From positions 1 through 25,840 of the forward strand of contig JAQTOL010000002.1 in assembly GCA_028748945.1 (NCBI GenBank): 25,840 nt of DNA. The letters run 5' to 3'. The position numbers and the translations under genes were made by a program. A model generated the notes under the pieces. The model worked only from the letters and a program-made list of their open reading frames with translations, did not search any database and had not been told where the DNA came from. The DNA comes from Paludibacter sp. Its GTDB lineage: Bacteria; Bacteroidota; Bacteroidia; Bacteroidales; Paludibacteraceae. This document shows positions 16,201 through 24,241 of this stretch, one piece after another; position 1 is the stretch's first letter, and each line of letters opens with the position of its first letter.

Positions 16201-18024
16201 CGATCCGCCCTGAATCGGATACATTTCAATGCCGTAAGAAGCAGCAATATCAGAAGTCCAGAATGTTCCATTATCAAAACTATTTCCCCAAATACGTGAA
16301 ACTAAACTATATTTTTGTGACGAAGGGAAATTACGATGATGAGTATCCATATAATACTCTTCAATTGCGCTTTGTTCTGTAGTATAAAGATAAATTCCCA
16401 AATCACGGACTGTTTTATCACCGGTAATTTGTCCCCAGTTTATCAGGGAAGCATTGAAATTCATACTTTCCGAACTTGATTCCTGGTTATTCCCTTGTGG
16501 GTTGTTTGCAAAACCATCTACCCAACTATGACCATTATAGGGACTAAAATTCCGTAAATACGGAAACATGGTGTCATTGCGGTCGTAAGCCGCAGCATCG
16601 CGAACCAGCATATTCACCATACCACCAAACTGAGCAGTCCAACCGGGACTGAATTGCGCGACAAAAGCAGCAGCCTGAATAAAATAGCCCCAGTGAAATT
16701 GTTTATCATTCAATCCATTATCCTGACCATAACCGGCAGGATATCCAATCAGTGAACTCCAGGTAGAATTATAATAAAAAAGAAATGCCACTTCACCATT
16801 TTCAGCTTTAAACCAGTTTTCGAGACGGGTTTTTATTGTGGTTAATAATTTATTCCTTGCAATAGTATCGCCCATTTCATTCGCTGCCCGGGCAGTTTGC
16901 ATCAATTGATTAAAAACCTGTCCTTCGTTGTATGAATCGGTCCAGGTGGCCATGGTGCTGTTTTCAAGTTCTGCAATTTTTCCGGTTAAAGCTGTTGGTG
17001 AAAATCCGGCACTGTAATTATCCACATAAGGCAAAGTTGGAAGAATGCCGTGAAAGGTATTTTCCACGCTGAAGCTGTTTCCGGCCATTGTTTTCATTTC
17101 ACCACGAACTGTTGCGTAACTGTATTTATCCGGAACGGGAGAATCGGAAGCCAAATGTGCCCATTGATGAGGAAGTAAGCCCAATAACATATTTGTTTCT
17201 GTGCCTTCTTTCACATCTGTTTGAACAGTAAAATCAGTGCGTACAACCGACGTTGATTCATTAAAACTATAAGTAGCAGTCGTTTTTACAGGAAAAACAT
17301 AAGCGTATTTCTTATATTCATTGGCAACGGTAGTTACATTGGTTGCCGTAAGCGGTATAAATGCCATAGACCAATAATTTTTGCCATTCAATGTGGAAGT
17401 GTACACTGCCCCGTTTTGAGTCCAGGTACTTCCGGTTGGTGCATAAACAGCAAAGTCGGCACCATTTTTTACATTGGTACAAATCAGCATTTCGTTTGAA
17501 ACAACCACAGTCCCAGAATTTACTGTTACCTGAGCCACATCGGTTGCTTTTTTAGTAAAATAAAGAAACGGCATTCCAACACCTGATGTTGCCTGAAATT
17601 GATGGGTTCCGTCGTTCCAATCCATTGTCACCGTCCAGTCGGAATAATCGGAGACAGTTGTATTTGAAACAGTCATACCTGTTACACCTACTAAAAAAGG
17701 ATTTAAATCATCAATTACACCCCAGGGAATATAACTCACTACCAATCCATTATTCGTAGTTTTCATTGTATAAGGATAATTGAAAAGATTAGAAGCAGTT
17801 CCATTTTTAACGAGTGCCGACCACCAGTCGCTGGTTGGAACGGGTTTGCCAATTGCATTTCCACTTAAAAAAGGAGTTCCGGAAGGATAAGCATTTCTCC
17901 CTGCCACATCTACACCGGGGAAAGTGGTTGTGTAACTACCGTTTCCAACGGCAATCGTCTGTGCATTAACAATTGTAACCAACAAAAAAGCACTTAATAA
18001 AAGTCCGAAAACCCTGTTTTTCAT
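13273..18024 (-). CDS. Multimodular GH81 endo-beta-1,3-glucanase with CBM6, Ig-like, three-Cys modules and T9SS domain
   Basis: Of 1583 residues, 1-21 are a signal peptide. Residues about 25-745 are GH81: PVPTSDWWSALV (61-72), LFNYPYTM (80-87), LNDKQFHWGYF (438-448, D440 candidate acid) and NNQESSSESMN (512-522, E515 and E519 the catalytic glutamate pair region). Then follow an Ig-like domain (755-831), a CBM6-like domain (845-995, with GEWLDYTVNV), a PKD/REJ-like domain (1003-1090), another Ig-like domain (1097-1185), a three-cysteine module (1189-1291), a fibronectin III-like domain (1299-1388), a second three-cysteine module (1396-1499) and a T9SS sorting domain (1513-1583, FFYPNPVQ). GH81 enzymes cut internal beta-1,3-glucosidic bonds. 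The enzyme is probably anchored at the cell surface. Gaps to both neighbours are below 50 bases, suggesting one operon. Confidence 0.93.
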   Translation of the reverse strand: MKNRVFGLLLSAFLLVTIVNAQTIAVGNGSYTTTFPGVDVAGRNAYPSGTPFLSGNAIGKPVPTSDWWSALVKNGTASNLFNYPYTMKTTNNGLVVSYIPWGVIDDLNPFLVGVTGMTVSNTTVSDYSDWTVTMDWNDGTHQFQATSGVGMPFLYFTKKATDVAQVTVNSGTVVVSNEMLICTNVKNGADFAVYAPTGSTWTQNGAVYTSTLNGKNYWSMAFIPLTATNVTTVANEYKKYAYVFPVKTTATYSFNESTSVVRTDFTVQTDVKEGTETNMLLGLLPHQWAHLASDSPVPDKYSYATVRGEMKTMAGNSFSVENTFHGILPTLPYVDNYSAGFSPTALTGKIAELENSTMATWTDSYNEGQVFNQLMQTARAANEMGDTIARNKLLTTIKTRLENWFKAENGEVAFLFYYNSTWSSLIGYPAGYGQDNGLNDKQFHWGYFIQAAAFVAQFSPGWTAQFGGMVNMLVRDAAAYDRNDTMFPYLRNFSPYNGHSWVDGFANNPQGNNQESSSESMNFNASLINWGQITGDKTVRDLGIYLYTTEQSAIEEYYMDTHHRNFPSSQKYSLVSRIWGNSFDNGTFWTSDIAASYGIEMYPIQGGSMYLGLDTVYVKRLWNEIVANTGISSNQVNPNLWHDEMWKYLAFINPAKAIEMYNSFPNRELKFGISDAQTYHWIHAMNALGTLDAGITANNPIAAVFVKNGIHHYVAQNYTNAPIIVTFSDGYQLSVPAGKLETSMDGSYSGTITSSFSSAFVSGSVKLNATISGGTPTKIEFMDGNISLGIVSSSPFETLASNLQLGNHNFYAKIYDGDKFTVTNTVQVLVGNQLPYGGTARAIPGTIEAGNYDIFEGGKGQNITYFDVTSANLGNFRLDESVDAYTDTNEGAAVGNIAQGEWLDYTVNVAQSGLYSLAFRYASGNSNGGGPFHLELDGLIVSSDISVPSTSTTVWNIWATKSVVDIPLSAGKHVLKVVFSSGEFNLAKMTFARTGDLPYSIPTANAGTDLKVVLPLNSTILDGSASSESAGKTLTYKWTQVYGPTVAQFSDSTVVKPTVSGLAEGMYSFKLTVTNSDMRFATDEVMVMVTNTENVAPSVSLTSPADNSTFTEGKPVTISANASDFDGTITQVDFYVGTSLISSATTAPYTATWNPTAGNYVITAKATDNGGTVSTSHAANVTISSLMSCTTTSTVATQGSFSVGYKCTYETVGTTVTVSFELLDNQPGLIAYLWKETPFGESQMTNVSGNIFSTTLSGQTLGSTISYACKFAYTGGMSVTKYITYVVGSNCGSTTNDTQAPTNFTATLGAVSATSVELLLNSSDNSGTVVYNVVYGSNTASTSTNSGVQKSFVITALTANTPYTFTISASDLAGNVALNNPIVLTTTTAANTNTDCAGTTSVASQGNFSVGYNYTFQTSGTDVNISFELLDDKSGVVAYLWNTTSGFVETAMTNAGGKKFSTKLTGKTAGSIIQVACKFAFAGGMSVTKTFAYTVGNDCTGTGVETPTVTNDFFYPNPVQDILHFNLIDAENRIIITDMMGRRVFDKVVYGSYELNMSNFNTEIYFIKVENKQGVMIGKVIKK
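13528..14460 (-). repeat. Two copies of a three-cysteine ~103-residue module in the GH81 protein
   Basis: The copies lie at 14152-14460 and 13528-13839, split by a fibronectin III-like domain. Each runs from a first Cys through QGxFSVGY, FELLD, VAYLW/IAYLW, MTN, ACKFA and GGMSVTK to a last Cys after VG. Cysteines are at residues 1189/1269/1291 and 1396/1477/1499, so the spacing is 80-81 and then 22. The same module occurs twice at 23056-23991. The family is unknown to me; it is a candidate carbohydrate-binding module. Confidence 0.8.
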
Positions 18025-18068
18025 AATTAATAGATTTATTACATTTAGAGAATTAATGATTCTTGATA

Positions 18069-19013
18069 TTACGGATTTTCGATTTTAGAAGTCATATTAA
18101 ACTTTTCACTTGGAAGACCTTTTTGATAAACGCGAACATAATCAACATACATTTTTACATCGCCCGCTTTTAGTGCAGTAATTTTATTGATATTTCTGAT
18201 ATTTGGGAAATTACCTCCAACAGCCAGATTAAAAATTATAAAGAATTGTTTGTGAAAATAACGTCCTGGATCGTCTGGTAAGTTATTGGCAATTATAGGC
18301 ATTTCAAAATAAGGAGGATTTGTGGGATATTTATCTAAATCCAAAAACATTTTTATGGCTAATGAGTCCCAGATTAAGGTATATAAATGAAAGTCATCCT
18401 GTAAACTATAGGAATTTGTTGTTGATTTTCCATAATTAGGATATTTCCCATGATTAAATTTCTCGCCCCAATGGCAGGCACCATTAAAATAACGATCTTG
18501 TGTTCCGTTTAGAATAGCATTTTTATTTCCCATTTCAGCAATATCAATTTCGCCGCACTTTGGCCAAACTACTTTTGGAAAATCATTGCCCAACATCCAA
18601 AATGCAGGCCATAAACCATTGGCTGTTTTAGGCATTTTAATCCGGGCCTCCACTTTTCCATATTTGAAAGTCACCTTGTTTTGAGTAGACAATCGGCCGG
18701 AAGTGGCAGGTTTCAATCTGTAATTTTCTTTCTTTGCTGTTATAATCAGACAGCTCTCACCTGTAACAGGTTCGTTTCCTGTTGAAATATTTTCACGGCG
18801 ATAAAATTCTAATTCCCGATTTCCTCCCCCATTGCCCGAGACGATGACATTCCAGTTGGATGCATCCAATACAGGCTTATCAAAATTATCTTCCCACATC
18901 AATTTATAATCTTGTGCTGTTGCTAATAATGAAAACATGCAAAAAATTCCTGCTAGTATATTCTTCATCTTATTCATTTTTTTAGTGTTTTTCATCATTT
19001 TCAATAATCCCAT
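18069..19013 (-). CDS. Secreted GH16 beta-glucanase (laminarinase type), single domain
   Basis: Up to 314 residues, GH16 catalytic domain only. The active-site strand is GEIDIAEMG (residues 154-162) with E155 as nucleophile, D157 as helper and E160 as acid/base; the ExDxxE spacing is that of laminarinases. Other family features are GLWPAFWMLG (133-142), HLYTLIWDS (209-217) and MYVDYVRVYQ (288-297). There is no T9SS domain, so the product is probably periplasmic or freely secreted. The start is uncertain. The longest frame begins at 19013 and overlaps the small upstream gene by 13 bases. ATGs at 18998 and 18995 follow that gene's TGA after 2 and 5 bases (TGAAAATGATG), suggesting coupled re-initiation. 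An ATG at 18968 gives the shortest classical signal peptide (MKNILAGIFCMFSLLATA). It closely resembles the GH16 gene upstream. Confidence 0.92.
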   Translation of the reverse strand: MGLLKMMKNTKKMNKMKNILAGIFCMFSLLATAQDYKLMWEDNFDKPVLDASNWNVIVSGNGGGNRELEFYRRENISTGNEPVTGESCLIITAKKENYRLKPATSGRLSTQNKVTFKYGKVEARIKMPKTANGLWPAFWMLGNDFPKVVWPKCGEIDIAEMGNKNAILNGTQDRYFNGACHWGEKFNHGKYPNYGKSTTNSYSLQDDFHLYTLIWDSLAIKMFLDLDKYPTNPPYFEMPIIANNLPDDPGRYFHKQFFIIFNLAVGGNFPNIRNINKITALKAGDVKMYVDYVRVYQKGLPSEKFNMTSKIENP

Positions 19014-19204
19014 TGAGTTTTGAAAGTAACTTCGTTTATTTTTATATTGTTGGAAGAAACAATTGTCTTCGTAACTGATTTCGCTTCGGAATAATTATTT
19101 TTTTTAGCAAATGGATTTCTATTTTGTTGTTTCGCCTGTAATAATCCATAACTGACGACCAGAATCAAAAGGGTAATACAATAATTTACTACTTTTCGCT
19201 TCAT
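19001..19204 (-). CDS. Small exported protein of unknown function
   Basis: This 67-residue frame has a convincing signal peptide (MKRKVVNYCITLLILVVSYG, cleavage likely after LLQA at 24) followed by a short polar tail of about 43 residues ending in KTQWDY. I recognise no family. It sits 58 bases after one GH16 gene and overlaps or abuts the start of the next, in the same direction, and the junction suggests translational coupling. It could be a real small periplasmic protein, a leader peptide for the next gene, or the remnant of a larger gene. Confidence 0.55.
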   Translation of the reverse strand: MKRKVVNYCITLLILVVSYGLLQAKQQNRNPFAKKNNYSEAKSVTKTIVSSNNIKINEVTFKTQWDY

Positions 19205-19262
19205 TTTTTCTGTATTTTGTATTCAACAGATCAGATTAAATGTTAGTTAAACCTAACCATAT

Positions 19263-21179
19263 CTATCGTTTGACAAGTTTTTGAGTTAGTTGTTGACCGT
19301 TTGCCAATTTCAAGGTTAAGACATAATTTCCGGATTGAATATCAGTTAAATCCAAGAACTTATCCAAGCTATTTGATGCTATAATTTTCACGGTTTGTCC
19401 AACTAAATTACGTAATACAATTTCCGTAATGACGCTCTCCGTTTTAATATGTAAATAATTACGAACCGGATTAGGGAATATTTTTACTTCGTCATTCAGA
19501 ACATTATTTAGCGCATTCAGCGTGTTCGAATTAAAAGAGATATTGTCCCAATAGCAAATTCGTTGAGCAGATCTTGCTGTTGAATTATCCGGAATAATTG
19601 TTAATCTCGTCATCGTGCTTCCGATATTAGCTGATAAGTCAAAAGTCAGTTCTTCCCATTGATTGATTAAAGAGTTTGGGAGCAGTTTTTCAAAGCTGCT
19701 TCCACCATTTTCAAATTTCAAATCAAAGTTGCTGATAAAGTCTTTGTAGACCATCACTTTTACTTTACAATTGTCCTGCGTAAAAGTTATTGAACCAATG
19801 TTATCTGAGAAAAGACCTGCCCACGACATCGCACCGGTATTAATTGTGTAGCCGGCACAATGAGCAGAGGTGTTTATACCTGATGGATCCGGGTTATTGA
19901 TAACCGAATAAAGTGAACCTGCATTACCTCCATTTCCAAATGAAGTCCAGGTCCAGTCCTGACCAACTGTTTCAAAATCCAATGCAACAACACCATTATA
20001 TGAAATTCCGGTTGTAGCTGAGATTGTTTGCGGATTATTAGCCGCCACATTTCCATTTGCATCTTTTGCAACGACTGAAAAAATGTAATCGGTTGTAGAA
20101 TTTAATCCGGTAATAATGCAGGTAGTTTGAACTCCCGATATTCCTTTTACTGAAATAGTCGTTCCTCCATAAGTTACATAATAAATAACCGAACCTGAAT
20201 TGTCAGTGGCATTTAATAATAATTCAACGCTATTTGGAGAAACAGCCCCTTTGCTTACAGTAAATGTAGCAGGAACTTCGTTATCAACAATGGTCGAAGG
20301 TCCGAAAAATTGTTCTCCGGCATCACCTTTTTGATAAATCCGAACATAATCAACGTACATTTTAGCCGGAGTTCCATCAACAGGTAAAGCAGTAATCTTG
20401 TTTATATTTGAATTTCCCGTAATGCCTGTAAAATTTCCGCCAACTGCCAGATTCAACACGACGCTGAAAGGTTTATGAAAATAATATGATTTGTCTCCAA
20501 TCTGATTTGATCCGGATATGCTAAACTGATAATAAGGAGCATTATTGGGATATTTGTCTAAATCCAAATACATTTTCACCGCCAATGAGTCCCAAATTAA
20601 AGTGTATAAATGGAAATCGTCCTGCACACCATAAGGTGCAGTTCCATCATACGAATTATAAGTCCATACTTCGCCCCAATGGCAAGCTCCATCCATAAAA
20701 CGATCTTGTTTGTTCTGTGAAATACCGGCTGCAGCACCCATTTCCAGAATATCAATTTCACCACATCGGGGCCATCCCACAGCTGAAAAATCATCACCCA
20801 ACATCCAGAAAGCAGGCCATAAACCATTGGCAGTATGAGGGAGTTTTATTCGTGCTTCAATTTTTCCATATTTAAACGAAACATTCGAGCGTGTATTCAG
20901 TCTACCGGAAGTTGCAACTTTGTTCCCAAAATTTTCTTTCTTAGCATTAATTACCAAACAATTGACTCCACTTGAATCTTGTTCTATTGTAAGGTTTTCG
21001 CGACGATAATACTGCATTTCATTGTTTCCTCCTCCATCACCGTTCACTTCCACATTCCAAGTTTTTGCTTCGTCCAACACCGGATTGTCAAAATTATCTT
21101 CCCATTTAAGTTGATAGTTTTGAGCAGCGATGTTTACAGAAAAGGCAAACAAACAACAAATTAAAAAGTATTTATTCAT
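19263..21179 (-). CDS. GH16 laminarinase with fibronectin III-like, CBM-like and T9SS sorting domains
   Basis: This 638-residue protein has a signal peptide (1-19, ending IAA). Residues 20-286 are a GH16 domain with GEIDILEMG at 140-148 (E141 nucleophile, D143, E146 acid/base), GLWPAFWMLG at 119-128 and MYVDYVRIYQ at 274-283. Residues 303-390 are fibronectin III-like. Residues 395-550 form a jelly-roll-type module starting with LDFETVGQDWTWTSF and containing NPDPSGINTS and NQWEELTFDLS, a module often seen attached to laminarinases and probably glucan-binding. Residues 560-638 are a T9SS sorting domain (FPNPVRNYLHI, ending QKLVKR). The enzyme cuts internal beta-1,3 (or mixed beta-1,3/1,4) glucan bonds at the cell surface. 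Its catalytic domain closely resembles that of the second GH16 gene, suggesting an old duplication. Confidence 0.94.
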   Translation of the reverse strand: MNKYFLICCLFAFSVNIAAQNYQLKWEDNFDNPVLDEAKTWNVEVNGDGGGNNEMQYYRRENLTIEQDSSGVNCLVINAKKENFGNKVATSGRLNTRSNVSFKYGKIEARIKLPHTANGLWPAFWMLGDDFSAVGWPRCGEIDILEMGAAAGISQNKQDRFMDGACHWGEVWTYNSYDGTAPYGVQDDFHLYTLIWDSLAVKMYLDLDKYPNNAPYYQFSISGSNQIGDKSYYFHKPFSVVLNLAVGGNFTGITGNSNINKITALPVDGTPAKMYVDYVRIYQKGDAGEQFFGPSTIVDNEVPATFTVSKGAVSPNSVELLLNATDNSGSVIYYVTYGGTTISVKGISGVQTTCIITGLNSTTDYIFSVVAKDANGNVAANNPQTISATTGISYNGVVALDFETVGQDWTWTSFGNGGNAGSLYSVINNPDPSGINTSAHCAGYTINTGAMSWAGLFSDNIGSITFTQDNCKVKVMVYKDFISNFDLKFENGGSSFEKLLPNSLINQWEELTFDLSANIGSTMTRLTIIPDNSTARSAQRICYWDNISFNSNTLNALNNVLNDEVKIFPNPVRNYLHIKTESVITEIVLRNLVGQTVKIIASNSLDKFLDLTDIQSGNYVLTLKLANGQQLTQKLVKR

Positions 21180-21216
21180 AGGAACGAGGGTTGAAAAGCA
21201 GGATATAGATGAAAGT

Positions 21217-21247
21217 AAGTCCGCGAAAAGAGCTTTTTCGCGGACTT
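21217..21247 (-). terminator. Hairpin after the 938-residue surface protein gene
   Basis: A perfect 13-base stem (arms 21217-21229 and 21235-21247) with a 5-base loop begins 8 bases after the stop codon and lies in the 76-base gap before the GH16 gene. The following sequence in the minus direction (ACTTTCATC) is a poor U-tract, so it may attenuate or stabilise RNA and need not stop transcription fully. Its core GTCCGCGAA is shared with the hairpin at 24206-24233. Confidence 0.6.
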
Positions 21248-21255
21248 TAAAAGAA

Positions 21256-24072
21256 TTATAATTTTACTAATTTTTGAATTGAAAGTTGACCATTTGCCAA
21301 TTTCACGGTTACTAAATAATTTCCGGAAGGAATATCACTCATGTTAATTGAATTAGTCAAACCGTTTACTGAGAAAGATTTTAAGGTTTGACCCAGTAAA
21401 TTACGAACAGTTACCAAACTAATTTCTGATTTTGCAGAAACTGTGAGTTTGTCAATAACCGGATTTGGATAACAGCTAATTGAATTAGAATTTTCAAGCT
21501 TGTATAAACCAGTGGATGAGTTAGTATAGAAAAATAAATTATCCATATAGAAAATACCAGTACTTGGCGAGTTAAATCCTACTTGTTTTACAGCCGTTAA
21601 AAAACCGGTATAGTTTGTTAAAGCAATATTTTTACTATTCCATTGATTTGCAATCAGGGTACCTAAAGAAATATAACTTGAAGCACTACCATCAACTAAG
21701 CAAACTCCAATTGTTGTTGCTGTAGTAGGATAAATATCTACATGCAAATATGTCATACTACTTACATCTATAGGAGAAAAAGCTCCAGTTCCTCCAACAC
21801 CTGCAGTGGATATATTAAATGCTAAAGTATTTCCGTTATCTGCTAATGTGTGACCTGTAATAGGACAATTATACCAATTATCCCATGAGGGAACTGTTAC
21901 AGCAGCAGTATAAGAATCACTATAAATAGATTTAACACTCATAGCATCAACAGTAGGAGTTGGAGATGCAGGAATAGCAGTTAGTGTTGTTGCATTTACC
22001 ATAATAGGACTATTAATAGCTGTATTACCGGTTGCATCTTTAGCAGTTACAGAGAAAGCATAAGCCGTTGACGCACTTAGCCCATTAACTAAATACGATT
22101 TTTGAGTGGCTGAAGTACCTATCGTAGTCAAAATGGTTGGACCTGCACCGTACGAAATTGTATAAGAAATTGCACCTGAATTGTCAGTAGCATTCAACAA
22201 TAATTCAACAACATCAGACCCAATTGTACCAACAGCTGCAGTAAATGCAGTCGGAACCTGCGTATCAACACTTGCAGTATTGTCATAGAAATACATATTA
22301 TCTAAATAAACAACCGTTCCTCCTGAACCAACAATTTTAAACTGAAATAAATCTGCCAACGACAATCCCTGACTTGTAAATGAAGTAAGCGGAATATCAT
22401 AACTGTTCCAAGCATTCTGATTAAGCGGAGTTAACTGAACAGATTTTTCTCCAGTCTTACGACTGATACAGTAAATTTGTAATGAAGTTTCATTTGATGT
22501 CCACACATCAAGATGTAGATACTTCATTGCCACTGCTGAAATATCACTCCCAAACTGGGTTCCCTGATAATTCAGATTAGAATATTGTAAAACATTATCA
22601 GAACCAATCTGAATTGTGCTAACGGTTGTGCTTTGCCCCCAATTCGGATTATAATTTGTCTCAGAAACATTTGTAAACGCATCACTAAAAATTGAAATAA
22701 CTTTTGCTGCAGAATAGCTTGGTGGAGTTGGTGCAGAAACAGAAGGTACAGGAATTGCAGTAGTTGTTGCCTCAACGACAATAGGATTATTTACCGCAGC
22801 ATTTCCGGCAGCATCTTTCGCAACAACAGAGAATGAATAAGCTGTCGAAGGAGTCAAACCTTTTACACTATATAATTTCTGTACAGCAGAAGTTCCACTT
22901 GTTGAGACAACAATAGGACCTGAACCATAACTGATTGTATACGCTACAGCACCGGAATCGTCAGTTGCATTTAATAGTAATTCAACTGAACTTGAACCTA
23001 TTGTCCCAAGTGTTGCCGTAAAAGAAGTAGGTGCTTGATTATCAGTTGAAGTACCACAAGTATTTCCAACAGTATAGGATAAAGTTTTAGTGACTGACAT
23101 TCCACCTGAAAAAGAAAATTTACATGCCGCTTTAAAAGTTGTCCCAAGTGTTTGATCCGGAAACGTTAAGGAGAATTTAGTCCCTGACACAAGAGTCATT
23201 TTAGTTTCTGCAAAATTCGGATTATATGTCCATGCATAAGCCACGACCCCTACTTTAGAATCTAATAGTTCAAAAGTTACTATAACATCTGTGCCTGATG
23301 TGGTAAAGGTATAATTATAACCATTAACGAATGACCCTTGTTGAGCATCAGTATAACTTCCTGAGCATTCTGTACTGGTATTTGTTTTGGTGGTAGCGTT
23401 GACTAATATGGGACTATTTGCTGCTGCATTATTACTAACATCTTTGGCCTCGATCGAAAAAGCATAATCTGTAGCAGCATTTAACCCATTAATGGTATAA
23501 TACTTATCAACACCCGAAGTACCGATAGTAGCATATGTCTTTGCTCCGTTGGTAATTCTGTAAATCACATTACCGGAATTATCTGTGGCATTAAGCAATA
23601 GTTCTACACTAGAGTAAGTAACTGCCCCTTTATTTACAGAAAATGAAGTTGGCAGTTCCGTATCGGGTGATGTTTCGCTACAACTGCTACCAACAATATA
23701 GGTAAATACCTTAGTTACAACCATCGAGCCAGTATAGGCAAATTTACAGGCTATCTTAAATGTATCTCCCAATATTTGTCCTGAAAATGTTTTTGTAAAT
23801 TTCCTTCCACTGGTATTTGTAGCTGCAACTTCCGAAAAGTTAGGGTTATACGTCTGCATATATGCTACAATTCCGGTTTTGTCATCTAATAATTCAAAAG
23901 TAACAGTTACATCAGTCCCTACAGTTGTAAAGGAATATATATATCCATCAGAGAAAACTCCCTGAGAGGCTAAATTAGTAACACCTAAACAATCTGTATT
24001 TTGTGAAATTGCTGCACTTGACATTGCAAAAATTGCTGCAATAATGATAAATAATTTCGTAATTTTTTTCAT
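21256..24072 (-). CDS. Non-catalytic multimodular surface protein, probable glucan-binding, T9SS-exported
   Basis: The 938-residue protein has a signal peptide (1-23). It then has a three-cysteine module (28-131), a fibronectin III-like domain (139-227), a second three-cysteine module (236-339), another fibronectin III-like domain (346-436), a jelly-roll-type module beginning VISIFSDAFTN (457-598), a third fibronectin III-like domain (605-695), a diverged copy of that module (712-850, VKSIYSDSYT) and a T9SS sorting domain (862-938, SCYPNPVIDKL, ending QKLVKL). I see no glycosidase motif. The three-cysteine modules are the same as in the GH81 enzyme, so a role in holding beta-1,3-glucan at the cell surface is the best inference. 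The C-terminal half is a close relative of the upstream partial gene, from which it is separated by 169 bases. Confidence 0.9.
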   Translation of the reverse strand: MKKITKLFIIIAAIFAMSSAAISQNTDCLGVTNLASQGVFSDGYIYSFTTVGTDVTVTFELLDDKTGIVAYMQTYNPNFSEVAATNTSGRKFTKTFSGQILGDTFKIACKFAYTGSMVVTKVFTYIVGSSCSETSPDTELPTSFSVNKGAVTYSSVELLLNATDNSGNVIYRITNGAKTYATIGTSGVDKYYTINGLNAATDYAFSIEAKDVSNNAAANSPILVNATTKTNTSTECSGSYTDAQQGSFVNGYNYTFTTSGTDVIVTFELLDSKVGVVAYAWTYNPNFAETKMTLVSGTKFSLTFPDQTLGTTFKAACKFSFSGGMSVTKTLSYTVGNTCGTSTDNQAPTSFTATLGTIGSSSVELLLNATDDSGAVAYTISYGSGPIVVSTSGTSAVQKLYSVKGLTPSTAYSFSVVAKDAAGNAAVNNPIVVEATTTAIPVPSVSAPTPPSYSAAKVISIFSDAFTNVSETNYNPNWGQSTTVSTIQIGSDNVLQYSNLNYQGTQFGSDISAVAMKYLHLDVWTSNETSLQIYCISRKTGEKSVQLTPLNQNAWNSYDIPLTSFTSQGLSLADLFQFKIVGSGGTVVYLDNMYFYDNTASVDTQVPTAFTAAVGTIGSDVVELLLNATDNSGAISYTISYGAGPTILTTIGTSATQKSYLVNGLSASTAYAFSVTAKDATGNTAINSPIMVNATTLTAIPASPTPTVDAMSVKSIYSDSYTAAVTVPSWDNWYNCPITGHTLADNGNTLAFNISTAGVGGTGAFSPIDVSSMTYLHVDIYPTTATTIGVCLVDGSASSYISLGTLIANQWNSKNIALTNYTGFLTAVKQVGFNSPSTGIFYMDNLFFYTNSSTGLYKLENSNSISCYPNPVIDKLTVSAKSEISLVTVRNLLGQTLKSFSVNGLTNSINMSDIPSGNYLVTVKLANGQLSIQKLVKL
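23056..23991 (-). repeat. Two copies of the three-cysteine ~103-residue module in the 938-residue protein
   Basis: Copies at 23680-23991 and 23056-23367. Cysteines are at residues 28/109/131 and 236/317/339, spacing 81 and 22 in both, the same as in the GH81 protein. Conserved blocks are GTDVxVTFELLD, GxVAY, ACKF and MxVTK. The first copy is the more diverged (SMVVTK in place of GMSVTK, MQTY in place of AWTY). Confidence 0.8.
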
Positions 24073-24241
24073 GATAATCGATTTTATTATGTTTGAATTT
24101 ATATGAATTTATCTTATCCATTCAGAATTTGATTTATATTTTCATATAAATAATCAACAGAATCTGAATAAAATAATTATCAATAAAGTTATACAAAGAA
24201 AAATAAGTCCGCGAAGACGTTACTTCGCGGACTCGGAAGAA
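24073..24241. other. Gap between the two tandem surface protein genes
   Basis: These 169 bases hold the hairpin at 24206-24233 on the side of the upstream gene and a very AT-rich leader before the 938-residue gene. A promoter for the downstream genes could lie here: on the minus strand TTTG near 24193-24196 is followed after 18 bases by TATTTTAT, only a partial match to the Bacteroidota pattern. Confidence 0.4.
24206..24233 (-). terminator. Intrinsic terminator after the partial surface protein gene
   Basis: A perfect 11-base stem (arms 24206-24216 and 24223-24233), GC-rich at its base, with a 6-base loop starts 8 bases after the stop codon. In the minus direction it is followed by TATTTTTCTTTG, a reasonable U-tract. 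It is therefore the best terminator candidate in the window. Confidence 0.7.
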
